NCBI GenBank assembly: GCA_019321725.1
Contig: CM033107.1
Span: 947,001-1,011,000 of the forward strand
Direction of reading: 5' to 3'
Source of the DNA: Paulownia fortunei
Taxonomy: Eukaryota > Streptophyta > Magnoliopsida > Lamiales > Paulowniaceae
Length of the DNA stretch: 64,000 nt
Below are positions 53,462 to 64,000 of this stretch, in pieces. The translations under genes and the position numbers were made by a program. Position 1 is the stretch's first letter; each line of letters opens with the position of its first letter. A model generated the notes under the pieces. That model made no database searches. It saw nothing but the letters and a program-made list of their open reading frames with translations, and had not been told where the DNA came from.

Positions 53462-53492
53462 CTGGAGGAGGTTGGTTGGCTTGGTTTTGCAT
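52930..53492 (-). CDS. CYSTM (cysteine-rich transmembrane module) small protein
   Basis: A 57-residue tail-anchored-type protein assembled from three short exons: 53462-53492, 53233-53326 and 52930-52978. It begins MQNQANQPPPGYPTENPPTG, continues with a basic linker (KKKMKCGPRTKAKGERG) and ends FLEGCLFALCCCWLCEVCFD. The PPPGYP-type head and the FLEGCLxALCCCW tail are the defining CYSTM pattern. Members of that family are membrane-associated and often stress-related. Splice sites are GT-AG and both junction codons (GGC, TGC) restore the expected motif, which is strong support. The first donor (GTCTGT) is weak and runs straight into a CT/AC microsatellite. A TATATATA box on the minus strand near 53601-53609 sits about 110 bases before the ATG. 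No expression evidence is available from sequence alone. Confidence 0.87.
53398..53456. repeat. (GT)n(GA)n compound microsatellite in CYSTM intron 1
   Basis: (GT)n at about 53398-53424 followed by (GA)n at about 53428-53456. On the gene's strand this is (CT)n(AC)n beginning within a few bases of the intron 1 donor, inside a 135-base intron. Confidence 0.92.
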
Positions 53493-53820
53493 TTTGGAAG
53501 AAGAGTTCAAGGTTCAATTTTCAAGCTGTGTGGATCAGATCCTAAGAAACAAGAACTGTGTTGGCAATATGTGTGATATCTTTATGCACATCAGGACCTC
53601 TATATATAAGCACACTGCAGTTGCTTAGATAAGCACATCAGGAATACACAGATGCTGCTTCCTTTGTTTATTGGTGGGCACCACCCACCACATGTCACTA
53701 CCTGACCACTTCCTCAAGAAATAGGATGGAAATAGTTCGAGTCGGTGAGAGGGTTTTGTTGAATTTGTTTCATTAATGTTTGTTTATACCATTATTTGGA
53801 TAAATCAAGGTACATCTGGG

Positions 53821-53932
53821 GACCTTACTTTAATAACCCGTTGGATGTTCAAGGTGAGACCCGGACACAGAAAATTGACCTTACTTTAATGACCCGTTGG
53901 ATGTTCAAGGTGAGACCTTGGACTGAGAAATT
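53821..53932. repeat. Tandem duplication, 56-bp unit
   Basis: GACCTTACTTTAAT(A/G)ACCCGTTG and the following ATGTTCAAGGTGAGACC occur twice, starting at 53821 and 53877. A few mismatches near the unit ends show modest divergence. Confidence 0.9.
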
Positions 53933-54394
53933 GTTATGTTTGTTGGTTATCCTTAAACTATAACCCTCGATATTAAAATTAGATTTTTTAGACTAAATAG
54001 GTAAAGAAAGCTCAAATATATATCAAATAATGTATTAAGTGCGTATCATAAATGTAAAGGTTAAAAATACTATTTATAAAGCTTAATTAATACATGTGAC
54101 ATATGACCATGTATAATGAACACATCATCTGACTAAAAAAATAAATTTAAATTTAGATCAAATGTAAATGATATCGACACGAATGTATCCTATTTTAGAA
54201 ATTTTATCCTACTTTCATGATAATTTTGTACTTCCACCCATGATATTTATATCCACATCAGCCTCCACTTATTATTAGGATGTATTAGTCCTCAAGGCCC
54301 GATTACGTAATTAATTTTGCCAACTCTGGTTTAGTCTAGAACAAAATCTTGTATAGTACATATTTATTTATTTATTTGGATTTGTGGGGTTGGT

Positions 54395-54410
54395 GGGGGG
54401 GGGGGGGGGG
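54395..54410. repeat. Poly-G tract
   Basis: Sixteen consecutive G in a TGG(G)n context on the plus strand, following a (TTTA)n run near 54361. Confidence 0.85.
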
Positions 54411-55083
54411 TGAGGGTAAAGAAGAGAAAGGCAATGTGAAAGGTATATTTAATGTGAATGGATCATGAGGGTGTCAGGCTTTCAATCATCTAAGCTTTAT
54501 TCTCTGCTTTTCAGCTGTTGGATTCCTTGCTTTGGTTGAATAAGGGAGAATGAAAGGCAAAAGGGAACTCTTTACACTCACAAAAGTCTCTAGAATAATT
54601 ACTAAGTTAAGGTATATTTATCTTGATAATTGTAGAATACACATAAAAGAAGAAAAATTAAGTCCAAGGAATATATTCACTAATCGCGTTTTGAAAAATA
54701 AACGCGGAATTAATTATTTCTTTTCGGACCAATTACTTAGAGATGAAGATATTTGGCTTAGGTTAAGATTATTAGTGTGATTATGGATAAAGATTATAGA
54801 TAATCCCTTGTAATTCTTGGTGGAATTGTGTGATTACATAATTAGGAATCGGATTCTCATCCCATATTCCAAGTTGATTGAATTATTATATATATATATA
54901 CTTGAGGTGACGTGTGTGATGTGTATTTATAAAATAAAATATGAGATGAAATATTAAATTAAATATTAAATTCGAAGTGCATTTTCAGGGCTATTCTTTT
55001 AATTGCTTTGCTCAATAAGCCCAAAGAATTTGAAAAACAACTTAGCAATGCTTTCAAGTAAAAGGTAATTATTTAGATTTAAT

Positions 55084-55091
55084 AATATATA

Positions 55092-55151
<60 letters not shown>

Positions 55152-55152
55152 G
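55084..55152. repeat. (TA)n microsatellite with TG interruption
   Basis: A long TA array with a short TGTGTGTG insert near the left and one AA interruption near 55130. Confidence 0.9.
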
Positions 55153-56660
55153 AAAACAAAACTTACCTAGTAATAGATATTTTATAAATTTGAAAAATCT
55201 ACATTATTTGAATGAATAATTATTTTTTGAAAAATTAAAACATGATATAGAACACAAGCACACAAGTAGTAATTCAAGTATCAAATATCCTAGATTCATT
55301 TATTTATTTAATGACCTAAAAATTTAGCTTATTTTCTTTTGAGATAGATATTCTTGTAGGTTTCTTTTTCCTTATTTATAAAAAATATAAAAAATATTTC
55401 CGTTTTCATTCTAAGGGCATTAATGATAACGGGTCTCCACAAAATCTGTGGTTGAGTCCTTGTATTCTCCGTGGCCCATTTTTGACAGAGAGTTGGCCCA
55501 ATAACATAATGGACTTGGTCAATTCAATAATGGAGTCAACTACAAGTATTTTGTTAGACGAGTTAAGATAATTTATTTTATAAATATTTTGCACTTATAA
55601 ATCACCCGAAAAATGAGTAGGTAAACTAGTCAATATCCATCTTTAAGAAAAAAAATAAAAAAGAAATCTTACATCCTTTACATAACAACAAATAGCGAAT
55701 ATTAATTAACTCTTTTTTTCTCGTTTGAATTTCATCACTTGAAATTATAACTCATTTTTTTATTTTTTTGGAGAAAACTCTATTTTTCACCGAACATTTT
55801 CACATGAAACAATGAAAATCACGTCGCTTTAGTCATTAAATCCACATTATAATAACATGGTATAATTTTTAACATCTAATGTTAAACATGCCCTTCTTAA
55901 AAGTGATGCAGACTCCACCATCAATATGCAACCACAACAAGAAAGATTAAAAAAAAAAAATTGCAAGAAGAAAATATTATTATGCCATAAATCAATGTGC
56001 AATTAAAAAATTGAATTTGTTAGCTCAATTTCTAGTCTCCATTTATGGTGATGTGACATCAGAAATTACTATTTAACAATAAACTGTACCCTTATCTCTG
56101 ATTCCTAATAATAAGTGTCTAATAAAGGCTAAGAAATTTAATCTTGTCCCTGTCTAAATTTCCACGAAATTTTTGAATGAATTAAATATAATATTTTCAT
56201 AAAAACAGAAAAAGAAAAATAAGTGATAAAAATCACTATAATTACCAGTATGTATTTATTGCACTTAGTCAACTTTTAGATTGAGACTATAGACGATAAT
56301 GGGGTATAGGGTAGCTTTGTTAATTATCACACCAACAATGAGATCTTCCTTGATACGCCAGAAAAAAACCAAAGATTTGAAATCATGATAAAGACCTCGC
56401 CAAGTTCTTGATTTGAAAGTTTAACAACTTATTCATACATCAACTTATGAATTCAAATTTTAATTAATAATAAAAATAAATATGATAAATTTAGTAGACG
56501 TGTCGTGTCTTGAGCCACGTCTTCATTTATTATTGAAGCAAAAAAGAGAGGAGTGCTATTATTTGTCAAAGTCACAAAAATTAAATGACTGAATGTGTTG
56601 TTTTTGACACACCATTGCCCTTAGATTATAGGAGGACAAGTCATTTTATCATCCAACCTA

Positions 56661-57029
56661 GGGATGGAAATGTAACCCAAACCTACTTTATAGGAGATTT
56701 GTTTGTGGTGAATTTTAACAATATAAATGGATTTGGATTGAATTTTAAGTTATTCGTTTACAAACTCGATCCGACCCAAATCCGACTCATTTATTTATTT
56801 ATTTATTTTTTTACAAATTATTACATATATTTATATATATTTTTAAAAAAAATAATTTTTTTAGAAAGTTTTAATAATATTATTTTTTAAAAAAATATAA
56901 TTTTTAATATTTTTTAATTATAAAACGGATTTAATTAGTTTACACATCGAATTTGGATCTAAATAATTAAAAATCTTAACAGGTAGATTTTGAGTACGCT
57001 CAAATCAAACTCGATCTATTATCATCCGT
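56661..57029. mobile_element. MITE-like element with GGATG termini
   Basis: The left end is GGGATGGAAATGTAACCCAA. The right end TTATCATCCGTAA is an imperfect reverse complement of its first bases. Near the left are phrases with AACTCGATCCGACCCAAATC, and near the right CAAATCAAACTCGATC. Small plant elements with GGGATGGNAA termini and GACCC-rich flanks are common; assignment here is by resemblance. Confidence 0.4.
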
Positions 57030-57745
57030 AATCACTTGAACCAAGGCCCACCACATCCAAGAATTTCCCAAAAAATTAATCATTTAATAAAGCAAAGAAG
57101 ACTAGTTGTACTAGGATTTCTGATTAATATAGGTAGCCTTTGTCCAAGAATGCTGATATACTTTTAGGCTGGTTTTGATCAGTAAATGGCTTTTGTCACT
57201 CAACTTGCTAAAGCTGTGTGTGTGTTTGTGAGTTTATCTACAACTTATTGTTAACAGTAGCAGACCTGAAATAGCTACTGTAGGCAACAACTACTTGTGT
57301 TTAATTGTCACCACCAAAAAAATTCATTTTAATGATAAAAAATTCTTCTTGCAATCACTAAAAAAGTTAAAAAGGATTTTGGCATGTTTTAACCTCAGGC
57401 TAGGAGTGAAATCAAGCAATAACTAAAATTAATATAATTAAGGGATGAAAAAAAGTTTTAAGGCAAAATGATTTCAATTATTGTTGGAAAGCAGATCAAA
57501 TATATATTTACTTGTTTGCAGCAAAAATTGATTATTCATGTTCGTGTCAAATTTATTTACAGTCAATTCCGTCAAGTCAATCATTGTCTTATTTGCTCAA
57601 ATAGATAACTCTTCAAAAATATCCACATATTTTTTACACGTCATGAGCAGCATAGAGAGAAATTTTATGAGATATATTCTCTCATAGTCTTCTTTAGGAA
57701 GAGAAGATTTGTTTGTGATAATTAATTAGAAGAGAGTTCTCATAT

Positions 57746-57749
<4 letters not shown>

Positions 57750-57823
<74 letters not shown>
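57750..57823. repeat. (TA)n(TG)n compound microsatellite
   Basis: About 14 TA units followed directly by about 23 TG units. Confidence 0.92.
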
Positions 57824-57826
<3 letters not shown>

Positions 57827-58154
57827 AATTTATATATTTTGACAATAGAAATTATGTCCCAACTTAATAAACAATGTATATTCACTCTGAATTAATTGAA
57901 ATCCTCATTAAATATGGCAAGGCTATACAACTAAAAAAGGCATTTTGGATTTGAGTTCTATCCATCCATGAGCATTTGTCTATTTTAATAATAATTTTTT
58001 TCATTAAATTGTATGTTTGATTTAGAGTCATTAATTATATCAATTTAATTTAATACTGTAATATAATAAATATTATAATTAATTATTTATTGCCAAAAAG
58101 AAAAAGAAAAAAAGGAAATATCCCAAATCAAAACACAATCCATGTTACAATAGT

Positions 58155-58217
<63 letters not shown>
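58155..58217. repeat. (TC)n(AC)n(AT)n compound microsatellite
   Basis: About 7 TC, 17 AC and 7 AT units in direct succession. The AC array is complementary in inverted orientation to the TG array 350 bases upstream. Confidence 0.92.
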
Positions 58218-58715
58218 CATGTTTTATTAAAACACATTTTTATCTATATAAATCAAATATTAAATAGTTTGTGATAAGGATCCAACATATTGTTTTAACA
58301 GTTGTCATTTCAACTTGCCTACAGAAGAATCCTAGAATCTTGCAAAATGTCCACTTGTTTTTATGTGCCCTACAAGATTTGTCATGAAAGAATTTAAAAG
58401 AACAAATTAAGCCTACCCTAATCTAGGCTAACCTAGTTGTCCACACCACAACCTCTTATTTTTCATTGAAAAGAACTTAGGCCCAAAATCTTTTGAACCT
58501 AATCTTCTCTTTCTTTTTCCTTTATTCTACGTTTCTTTTGTTGTTTTTTTAGCTTAAAAGTGTAGGGATAGTGACACAAAAGTGTGGAAATTAAGAATTC
58601 CACTTATTAGAAAATTAAGTGCATTTTTGGGAGCACTTTTGAAATGAAAGTCCATCTATAAAATGAACTTTTTAATATGAATTTTTATAAAAAGTGCTTA
58701 TAAGTATTTTTAAGT

Positions 58716-58932
58716 GTTTGGTAAAAATGTATTTTAATGCCCATTTATTAGAAGTGCAAGAAAAGAAATTCAAAAGTCACAATTTTACACTTCTCCAAAA
58801 GTCCCCAAAATGGACTTTTGGAGAATTGACTTATTTTAAAAGTCCATTCAAATATAATTACCAAACATATAATTTTTTTACAAATAAACTTTTATATCTA
58901 AAAATTCATTTGTAATGTGTTTCCAAACACCC
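58716..58932. mobile_element. Possible hAT-type MITE with internal hairpin
   Basis: GTGTTTGGTAAAAA on the left and TTTCCAAACAC on the right are inverted, the style of end seen in many plant hAT-derived MITEs. Inside, a perfect 13-base inverted repeat TCTCCAAAAGTCC / GGACTTTTGGAGA lies at 58792-58804 and 58812-58824 with a 7-base loop. Target duplications could not be fixed. Confidence 0.4.
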
Positions 58933-61900
58933 TCTAATTTCATTAACAAGAAGTCATGAACTTTATTTCCTTTCCCAGTGGGAGAATTTAATATAAATTG
59001 CTTGGTTTTCACCACCAATAAAGATTATATGAATGTTATGACTCATCACTATTTTAATAAAGACAAGTTAATTTTTTGACAAGCTCTTTTTATTCTTATA
59101 ATCTTATTAGTTATGAGTTCAAATTATTTGAATATGAATTATTCGGTATTTTAAAAAAAAAAAAATTACTATTTTAAAACGGCATGTCTGTAAGATTAAC
59201 ACCCTTTGTTTTAGAAATGAAGTAATTGGATATAAAGCAAATATACATACATATATATATATATTATAATCTTGATTTAATTACTAAAGGTACCATATAC
59301 TTCCAAAGATGAGAAATAAAACTAATGTAGACTAATTAATTAATACTCTAGCATTGCATAATTCACTTGCTAACAAAAGATTATTAAAATAAAAATCACA
59401 TTGAAATGAAATGATTTTGAAGACAAATGATATTATATTTGTGAATAAATTTACTAAATTATTGCTTTCAAATTAAATTCAACTATTCCAAGTTCTAATT
59501 AGTTTACCACCCATCGTCTTAACTGATACAAGAGTACTTCAATGAACAGAAATTAATCTTGATTCAAAAATCATAAATATGAAAAGAAAAAAGTGATTAG
59601 CACAATCATTATTTTTCTTCCTCATCATGAGATATACTTTATAATTAGTAGCAGGAAACATGCATGCATGATTATTAAAGTGATAAAATAAAAATAGTTA
59701 CATATGAGAAGCAATTGTATGTATGTATGTGTACATGTTTATGCTGCTAAAAACAAAAGTATCTGCATGAGGAAAAAAGAAAAGATATTATTCAAAAAGT
59801 AAAAGTTGTGGAGATTTCATATCCAGACATGAAGGAAAGGCAGTGTTTGCTTGTAAGAATTTTTTGTAAAAATTTTCACTAGGAATTTTTTTTTGCCCCA
59901 ACATATGATTGTTTGTGAACATTTTCAAATAATACATTATCATTCACTCTTGCTTTTCCAATCACCAACCACATCCAATCATCATTTTCCTAAAAAAAAT
60001 ATTTACACTTTTATCCCACATTCAATCCTACTCTCAAAATTAGTTCTTCTTTTTTCATAAAAAAAATTATTGCTATTTTCTCCCAAAAAGAAAGGACAAT
60101 ATCTTCAGAGCCGAAGTTTTAATGTTTCCATGTCTGTGGGATATAATATTTGATATAGTAGTTAACTGCATGCACTGTATTAATTAAAGAGGAGTTGAAG
60201 GCAAAAAGATTTTGAGACACATTATGTAGGAAGTAACACAAAGATTTATGAAGTATTTAAAATCATAGAATTAACTAAATTTCCATTCAATTTTATTTCT
60301 TTATGAAGGGAGAGATAGAGAGAGAACCATCATAATTTAGGCTTATAAAATGATTTTAATTCCATGCCACGACGCCTTTTTTTTTTTAAAACATGTTTTT
60401 GTTTTGCGTGGGTTTTTTTCTCAAAAGAAATTTTGCAACACATTCTTCCACTTTTTAAAAATATATCCATATTTAAATATTTTTTTTAAAAATAAAATAA
60501 AAATATCACATCAATTATAATTATTATACTTCCACCTCTAATATGCACACTATATTAAAAAAAAAAATCTACATTCAAATACATTTAAAGAAAAATATAT
60601 CACATTAATTATAATAATTACACTTTTATCCATCGTTCAGATATCCTAAACAAACATTTTCCTTTCTCTAAAATTACTTTATCTCATTTTTTTTTCAAAA
60701 ATATGATTTTTCACAAATGAGATGCTCTCACTAGTTTGCCAAAGTTGAATCTGTGAACAGCTGCCCCTTCCCATATTCTCCATTTCCATCTCAGAAAACT
60801 AAGGGAGAATAAATTAGAACAGCCAAAGAACATGTATTAATTCCACTAATTATGCAATAATATTGTTGCGGAAATATCAGGACAGGAAAATTTTACATAA
60901 TCCTTCTCTGACCAGCAGAATTCTTTGCAAGAAATCGTGATAAAAAGAAACAAAATCAAGAAAATATATTCACATATTAATTCTCATATAATATTACATT
61001 GTACAAGACTATGAAGCAGAGAAATGACTGACAAATAAACTAAACTTGAGCCAGAGAATGTTAAAAATCTAGGGTTTCATTTTTCTATTAAAGTTTTTTG
61101 CCTTTTTTTTTTTTTTCTGCAGACCTCAAATTAAAGGGCAAGCAGGAGACAAAAGGAGAATTAAATATGGAAGGAATCCAGAATTAGATACTGCCCTCAA
61201 CATAATGAACTGCTTTCTGTGGCCACATTCAATGCTGCATTCATGCAAGAAGCAGCCAATCTATTTTTCTAAAGAAAAATATATAATTTCTCTGAAAATG
61301 CACCGAATTTAGACACGGTTAATTAAAACCAATCACAATTCTTCTCACACTCTTAAAAGGTACGTGCAGAAAAAAATCATTTCAAAATCTCTATACTCAT
61401 CTTTTATTTTATTTTGTGTAATATCATATTTTATGTTTCATATCGTATATTCATATCATGTATAATATGGAATACAACAATGATGAAACAGTGCCATATG
61501 AAATATACAATTCGAACTGAAAAAAATTGTTAAAAAGAAGAGACAGTTCATGTCTCCATTCTTATACAAATATATAATACTGTTTTCTTTAAAAACGAAA
61601 AAAAAAAAAAAAAAGTCTTTTGCCAGCCCTTTTGCCCCCACCATCACAAGAAACCAAAACATCCATTCTTGAATTATGCAGAGGGAATAATAATACTAAG
61701 CACAGACAAAAAAATGTTATTCATATAAAATTTCATAAACTAAAATTGATAGAGAAAAATATACTAGGAATATATAGTTAAACGCACCGATTCCATGCAT
61801 ATAAAATGTTTTCGAATAACCAAAATTTCTTATAACTAATAAAATCATTATTGAATGCATGTGGAAAGATTGGCCGGCGCTTGCATGGGGAGGCATAAGA

Positions 61901-62623
61901 TAAAATATAGAAAGTCCTCTAGAAATTATGTTTATATTTTACCAAGAAAAACAGAATGAGTTGACAGGGTTGGAGGGGTTTGAAAAGATTGACCTGTGTC
62001 CTCTCCATCACAGCAAATACTTGGATACTTGGATCCTCTTGTCCCATCCCATTTGACATACAAAATTCCTCTCTTTCTCTATTTTTGGCAGCTGCAACTC
62101 TTATCATTATCATTGACAGCCCTAGAAAACATAAATCAAGAAAAGCCCACAGCAGAAAACACACAGTATTTTTCATCATAAACTTTATGCAATAGACCAA
62201 AAATGATAGAAAGGGAGCAAACTTGTTCTCCCTCGTTCACAATTAAATGCTGTTAGTAATAAATATTTTGTTTATTTTTTGAAAAAAATATTATTGAAAT
62301 AGTAATAAATAGGTTTTATAATGAAAAATTATAAAAAGTGAATATAATAAGCTATTTAAAAAGTTAAACAAATTGTTCTATTGTAATGAATTGGCCATTA
62401 ATTTGTGGAGAGAAAGAGTATTTATAACAATAACTCTGAAATAAACAAGAAAAACTGAAAGCCCAAATATATCAAAATTAATCAACTAATTATCTCCATG
62501 GATTTTGAACAACCCTTTAGCAAATCTATGATCCCACATCACAGAGACAATTTTTTTTTTTTTTAATATATGTATAAAGAAAGAGAGAGCTTAGAGAGAG
62601 AGAGAGAAGGATGTGTAGTTGAG

Positions 62624-63619
62624 TTAATACTGATCATGGGAGTGATGATGGTACACTGAAGTGCCATGCCGATTCATGGCTTCTCTTTGCCTATTATGGC
62701 CGCTGCTCTCATCTCCTTCACTCAATTTTCCACCCGCCATTTGTGCTCCAAGATTTAGGTACACCATTCTTGAATCAAGATTAAGGTTGGCCGCCGCCGC
62801 CGCCGCCGCCATGCTGCCGCTGCTTGCGCTACTTGCATGATCATCGCTCATCGGAGGATAAATGGCGGTGGATGACGGTTCACTCGCGTTCCCCTCCTCC
62901 CTTGAAATGACCATGGCGGCTGACTGCACCAGCTCAAGACAAAGCCTCAGCTTATTCGGCTCAATGTGAGTTAACCCTGGAACGGCTCCTTTGAATAGAA
63001 AATCTGATGTTAGGGTCCGGAGCACGTCCAATGGTGTGATCCCATCAACGGTTCGGCCATTCGGGTCGGCGTGGTGGTCCAGGAGCACCGCAACCATGTC
63101 CGGCGACACCATTTCGGCGGCGATATGAAGTGGGGTTTTGCCCGCTGGCCCTGCCGGGTAGTTAACATCGGCTGCGCCAAGTTCGAGTAAAGCTTTCACT
63201 ACTTCTCTGCTGCAATTTTCTACTGCATAATGTAAGGCTAAAGCTTCATCAAGATTGAGGCCTTCTCCCATGACCATGAGTTTGACAAGTTCTACGTCAG
63301 ACGAGTCGAGGGCTCGGCGCATTCGGCGGATTTTTTGGTCCTCGAGGTCGGCAGCTGCGCCTAGGTCATGTTGGTGGTGGTGGTGGTGGTGCGGCATGAG
63401 GGAGCGGCGAGCGATGGAGGACTTGAGGCGGAGCTCTTCGATTTTGGCGACGACATCGAAGGGGAGGTGCTTGGCTAGGACTTCTGGTGGGAGACCTGAT
63501 TTTGCTACTAAATGAGAACAAGTAGTCCATAGTTGGTGCATGTCTTGAATTCTTGAAGCTATTAAAACCTTCATAACATCCTCAATTGAGGCCTTCTCCA
63601 CCATGCTTGCCAAATGTTT
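62624..63619 (-). CDS. BOP2: BLADE-ON-PETIOLE (NPR1-like) co-activator, last exon (partial)
   Basis: The 3' exon of a BOP1/BOP2/NBCL gene, a BTB-ankyrin co-transcriptional regulator of leaf base, boundary and abscission-zone development. It acts in the nucleus with TGA bZIP factors. The exon opens after an AG acceptor at 63620 in frame with KHLASMVEKASIEDVM, and runs 331 codons to TAA. Ankyrin repeats cover roughly DLEDQKIRRMRRALDSSDVE, LNLDEALALHYAVENCSREV, GKTPLHIAAEMVSPDMVAVL and DGITPLDVLRTLTSDFLFKG. The conserved helix HIEPNKLRLCLELVQSAAMV follows, then a variable tail. Species-specific low-complexity runs are a six-His stretch (near 63380), an Ala run encoded by GCC/GCG repeats (near 62793-62812) and a His-rich C-terminus. 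The BTB exon lies beyond the right edge. BOP1 and BOP2 cannot be distinguished from this part. Confidence 0.96.
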   Translation of the reverse strand, partial: KHLASMVEKASIEDVMKVLIASRIQDMHQLWTTCSHLVAKSGLPPEVLAKHLPFDVVAKIEELRLKSSIARRSLMPHHHHHHQHDLGAAADLEDQKIRRMRRALDSSDVELVKLMVMGEGLNLDEALALHYAVENCSREVVKALLELGAADVNYPAGPAGKTPLHIAAEMVSPDMVAVLLDHHADPNGRTVDGITPLDVLRTLTSDFLFKGAVPGLTHIEPNKLRLCLELVQSAAMVISREEGNASEPSSTAIYPPMSDDHASSASSGSMAAAAAAANLNLDSRMVYLNLGAQMAGGKLSEGDESSGHNRQREAMNRHGTSVYHHHSHDQY

Positions 63620-64000
63620 CTGTAAATCCGATTAGCATAGTTGAAATTAATTGGTCAGAAAGTTGTTATTACAAGCATAGACAGAAATATTAATTTTGAT
63701 ATAATGGGGGTAGGGTATGTGGTTGCCCTTGTGCATTCATGCTTAGATTTGTTATCCATCTTTGAAAACCAAATGAGGAAAGTTGGGGTTGTTTGGGAAA
63801 GATTTGATGAGATCGCTGTGGAAAACAAGACTAGAGATCAAGAAACCAAATGCAGAAAGTTTTCAGTCTGGGATCAAAAAGATGGGTGAAATCCCAATTC
63901 AAAAGGAACAATGTTACATGAAATCAAGATGAGAACTTGTCAAGATTGACATGTGCCAAAACAGCACAAAGTTTCACTAGGAGAATGAGAAGAAGGAGAG
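63620..64000 (-). other. Intron of the BOP gene, truncated by window edge
   Basis: No BTB-domain coding sequence is seen here on the minus strand, and the acceptor at 63620 is well formed, so this is read as intron. The plus-strand frame at 63641-63889 has no family match. Confidence 0.7.

Larger units (their letters stand above)
53493..62623. other. Large AT-rich spacer between CYSTM and BOP genes
   Basis: About nine kilobases with no recognised gene. It contains the CYSTM promoter, a 56-bp tandem duplication, a poly-G run, several microsatellites, MITE-like elements near 56661 and 58700, and at the right end the 3' flank of the BOP gene with GA/CT runs. The minus-strand frame 61919-62200 has a hydrophobic N-terminus but no family match; I do not call it a gene. 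Confidence 0.6.

Noticed and set aside
53261..53576. Two plus-strand frames and one minus-strand frame with RERERE/SLSLSL/THTHTH runs
   Set aside because: These are translations of the microsatellite in CYSTM intron 1; the real exons lie on either side in other frames.
54550..54780. 76-aa basic frame after a purine-rich stretch
   Set aside because: AT-rich composition, lysine/isoleucine-heavy, no motif, and no neighbouring exon signals.
61919..62200. 93-aa minus-strand frame with hydrophobic N-terminus downstream of BOP
   Set aside because: No recognised peptide-hormone or other family motif, and no promoter or splice support. Hydrophobic N-termini arise easily in T-rich DNA.

Overview
This is nuclear DNA from a flowering plant, almost certainly a eudicot. 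Every recognisable gene is a plant family, most are split by short GT-AG introns, and the spacers are very AT-rich and full of microsatellites and small non-autonomous transposon-like repeats. The carotenoid cyclase and cytokinin oxidase read like those of asterids, but I cannot name a species. There is no sign of bacterial, organellar or viral origin.

Layout, left to right: the 5' half of an INO80 chromatin-remodelling ATPase gene (minus, runs off the left edge); an alpha-carbonic anhydrase (minus, 7 exons); translation factor eIF3e (plus, 8 exons); a decayed zeatin O-glucosyltransferase-like UGT pseudogene (plus); a CKX1-type cytokinin dehydrogenase (minus, 5 exons); about 14 kb of AT-rich repeat-laden spacer; the plastid fatty-acid exporter FAX1 (minus, 6 exons), divergent from a GH17 beta-1,3-glucanase (plus, 2 exons); lycopene beta-cyclase (minus, intronless CDS), divergent from a GDAP2/SEC14-like CRAL-TRIO protein (plus, 3 exons); a 57-residue CYSTM protein gene whose three tiny exons only appear when splice sites are joined by eye (minus); about 9 kb of AT-rich spacer; and the ankyrin/C-terminal exon of a BLADE-ON-PETIOLE (BOP/NBCL) co-activator (minus, runs off the right edge).

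For all spliced genes I placed splice sites by hand and checked that exon lengths keep the frame: INO80 423 codons so far, carbonic anhydrase 270 aa, eIF3e 438 aa, CKX 547 aa, FAX1 234 aa, glucanase 351 aa, CRAL-TRIO protein 249 aa, CYSTM 57 aa. The genes do not form one pathway. The one functional coincidence is a dead cytokinin-conjugating enzyme gene lying tail-to-tail with a live cytokinin-degrading one. I found no convincing unknown system. The most useful new items are the hidden CYSTM gene with a microsatellite at its first donor, the cytokinin pair, a candidate CACTA-type element, and several repeat families.
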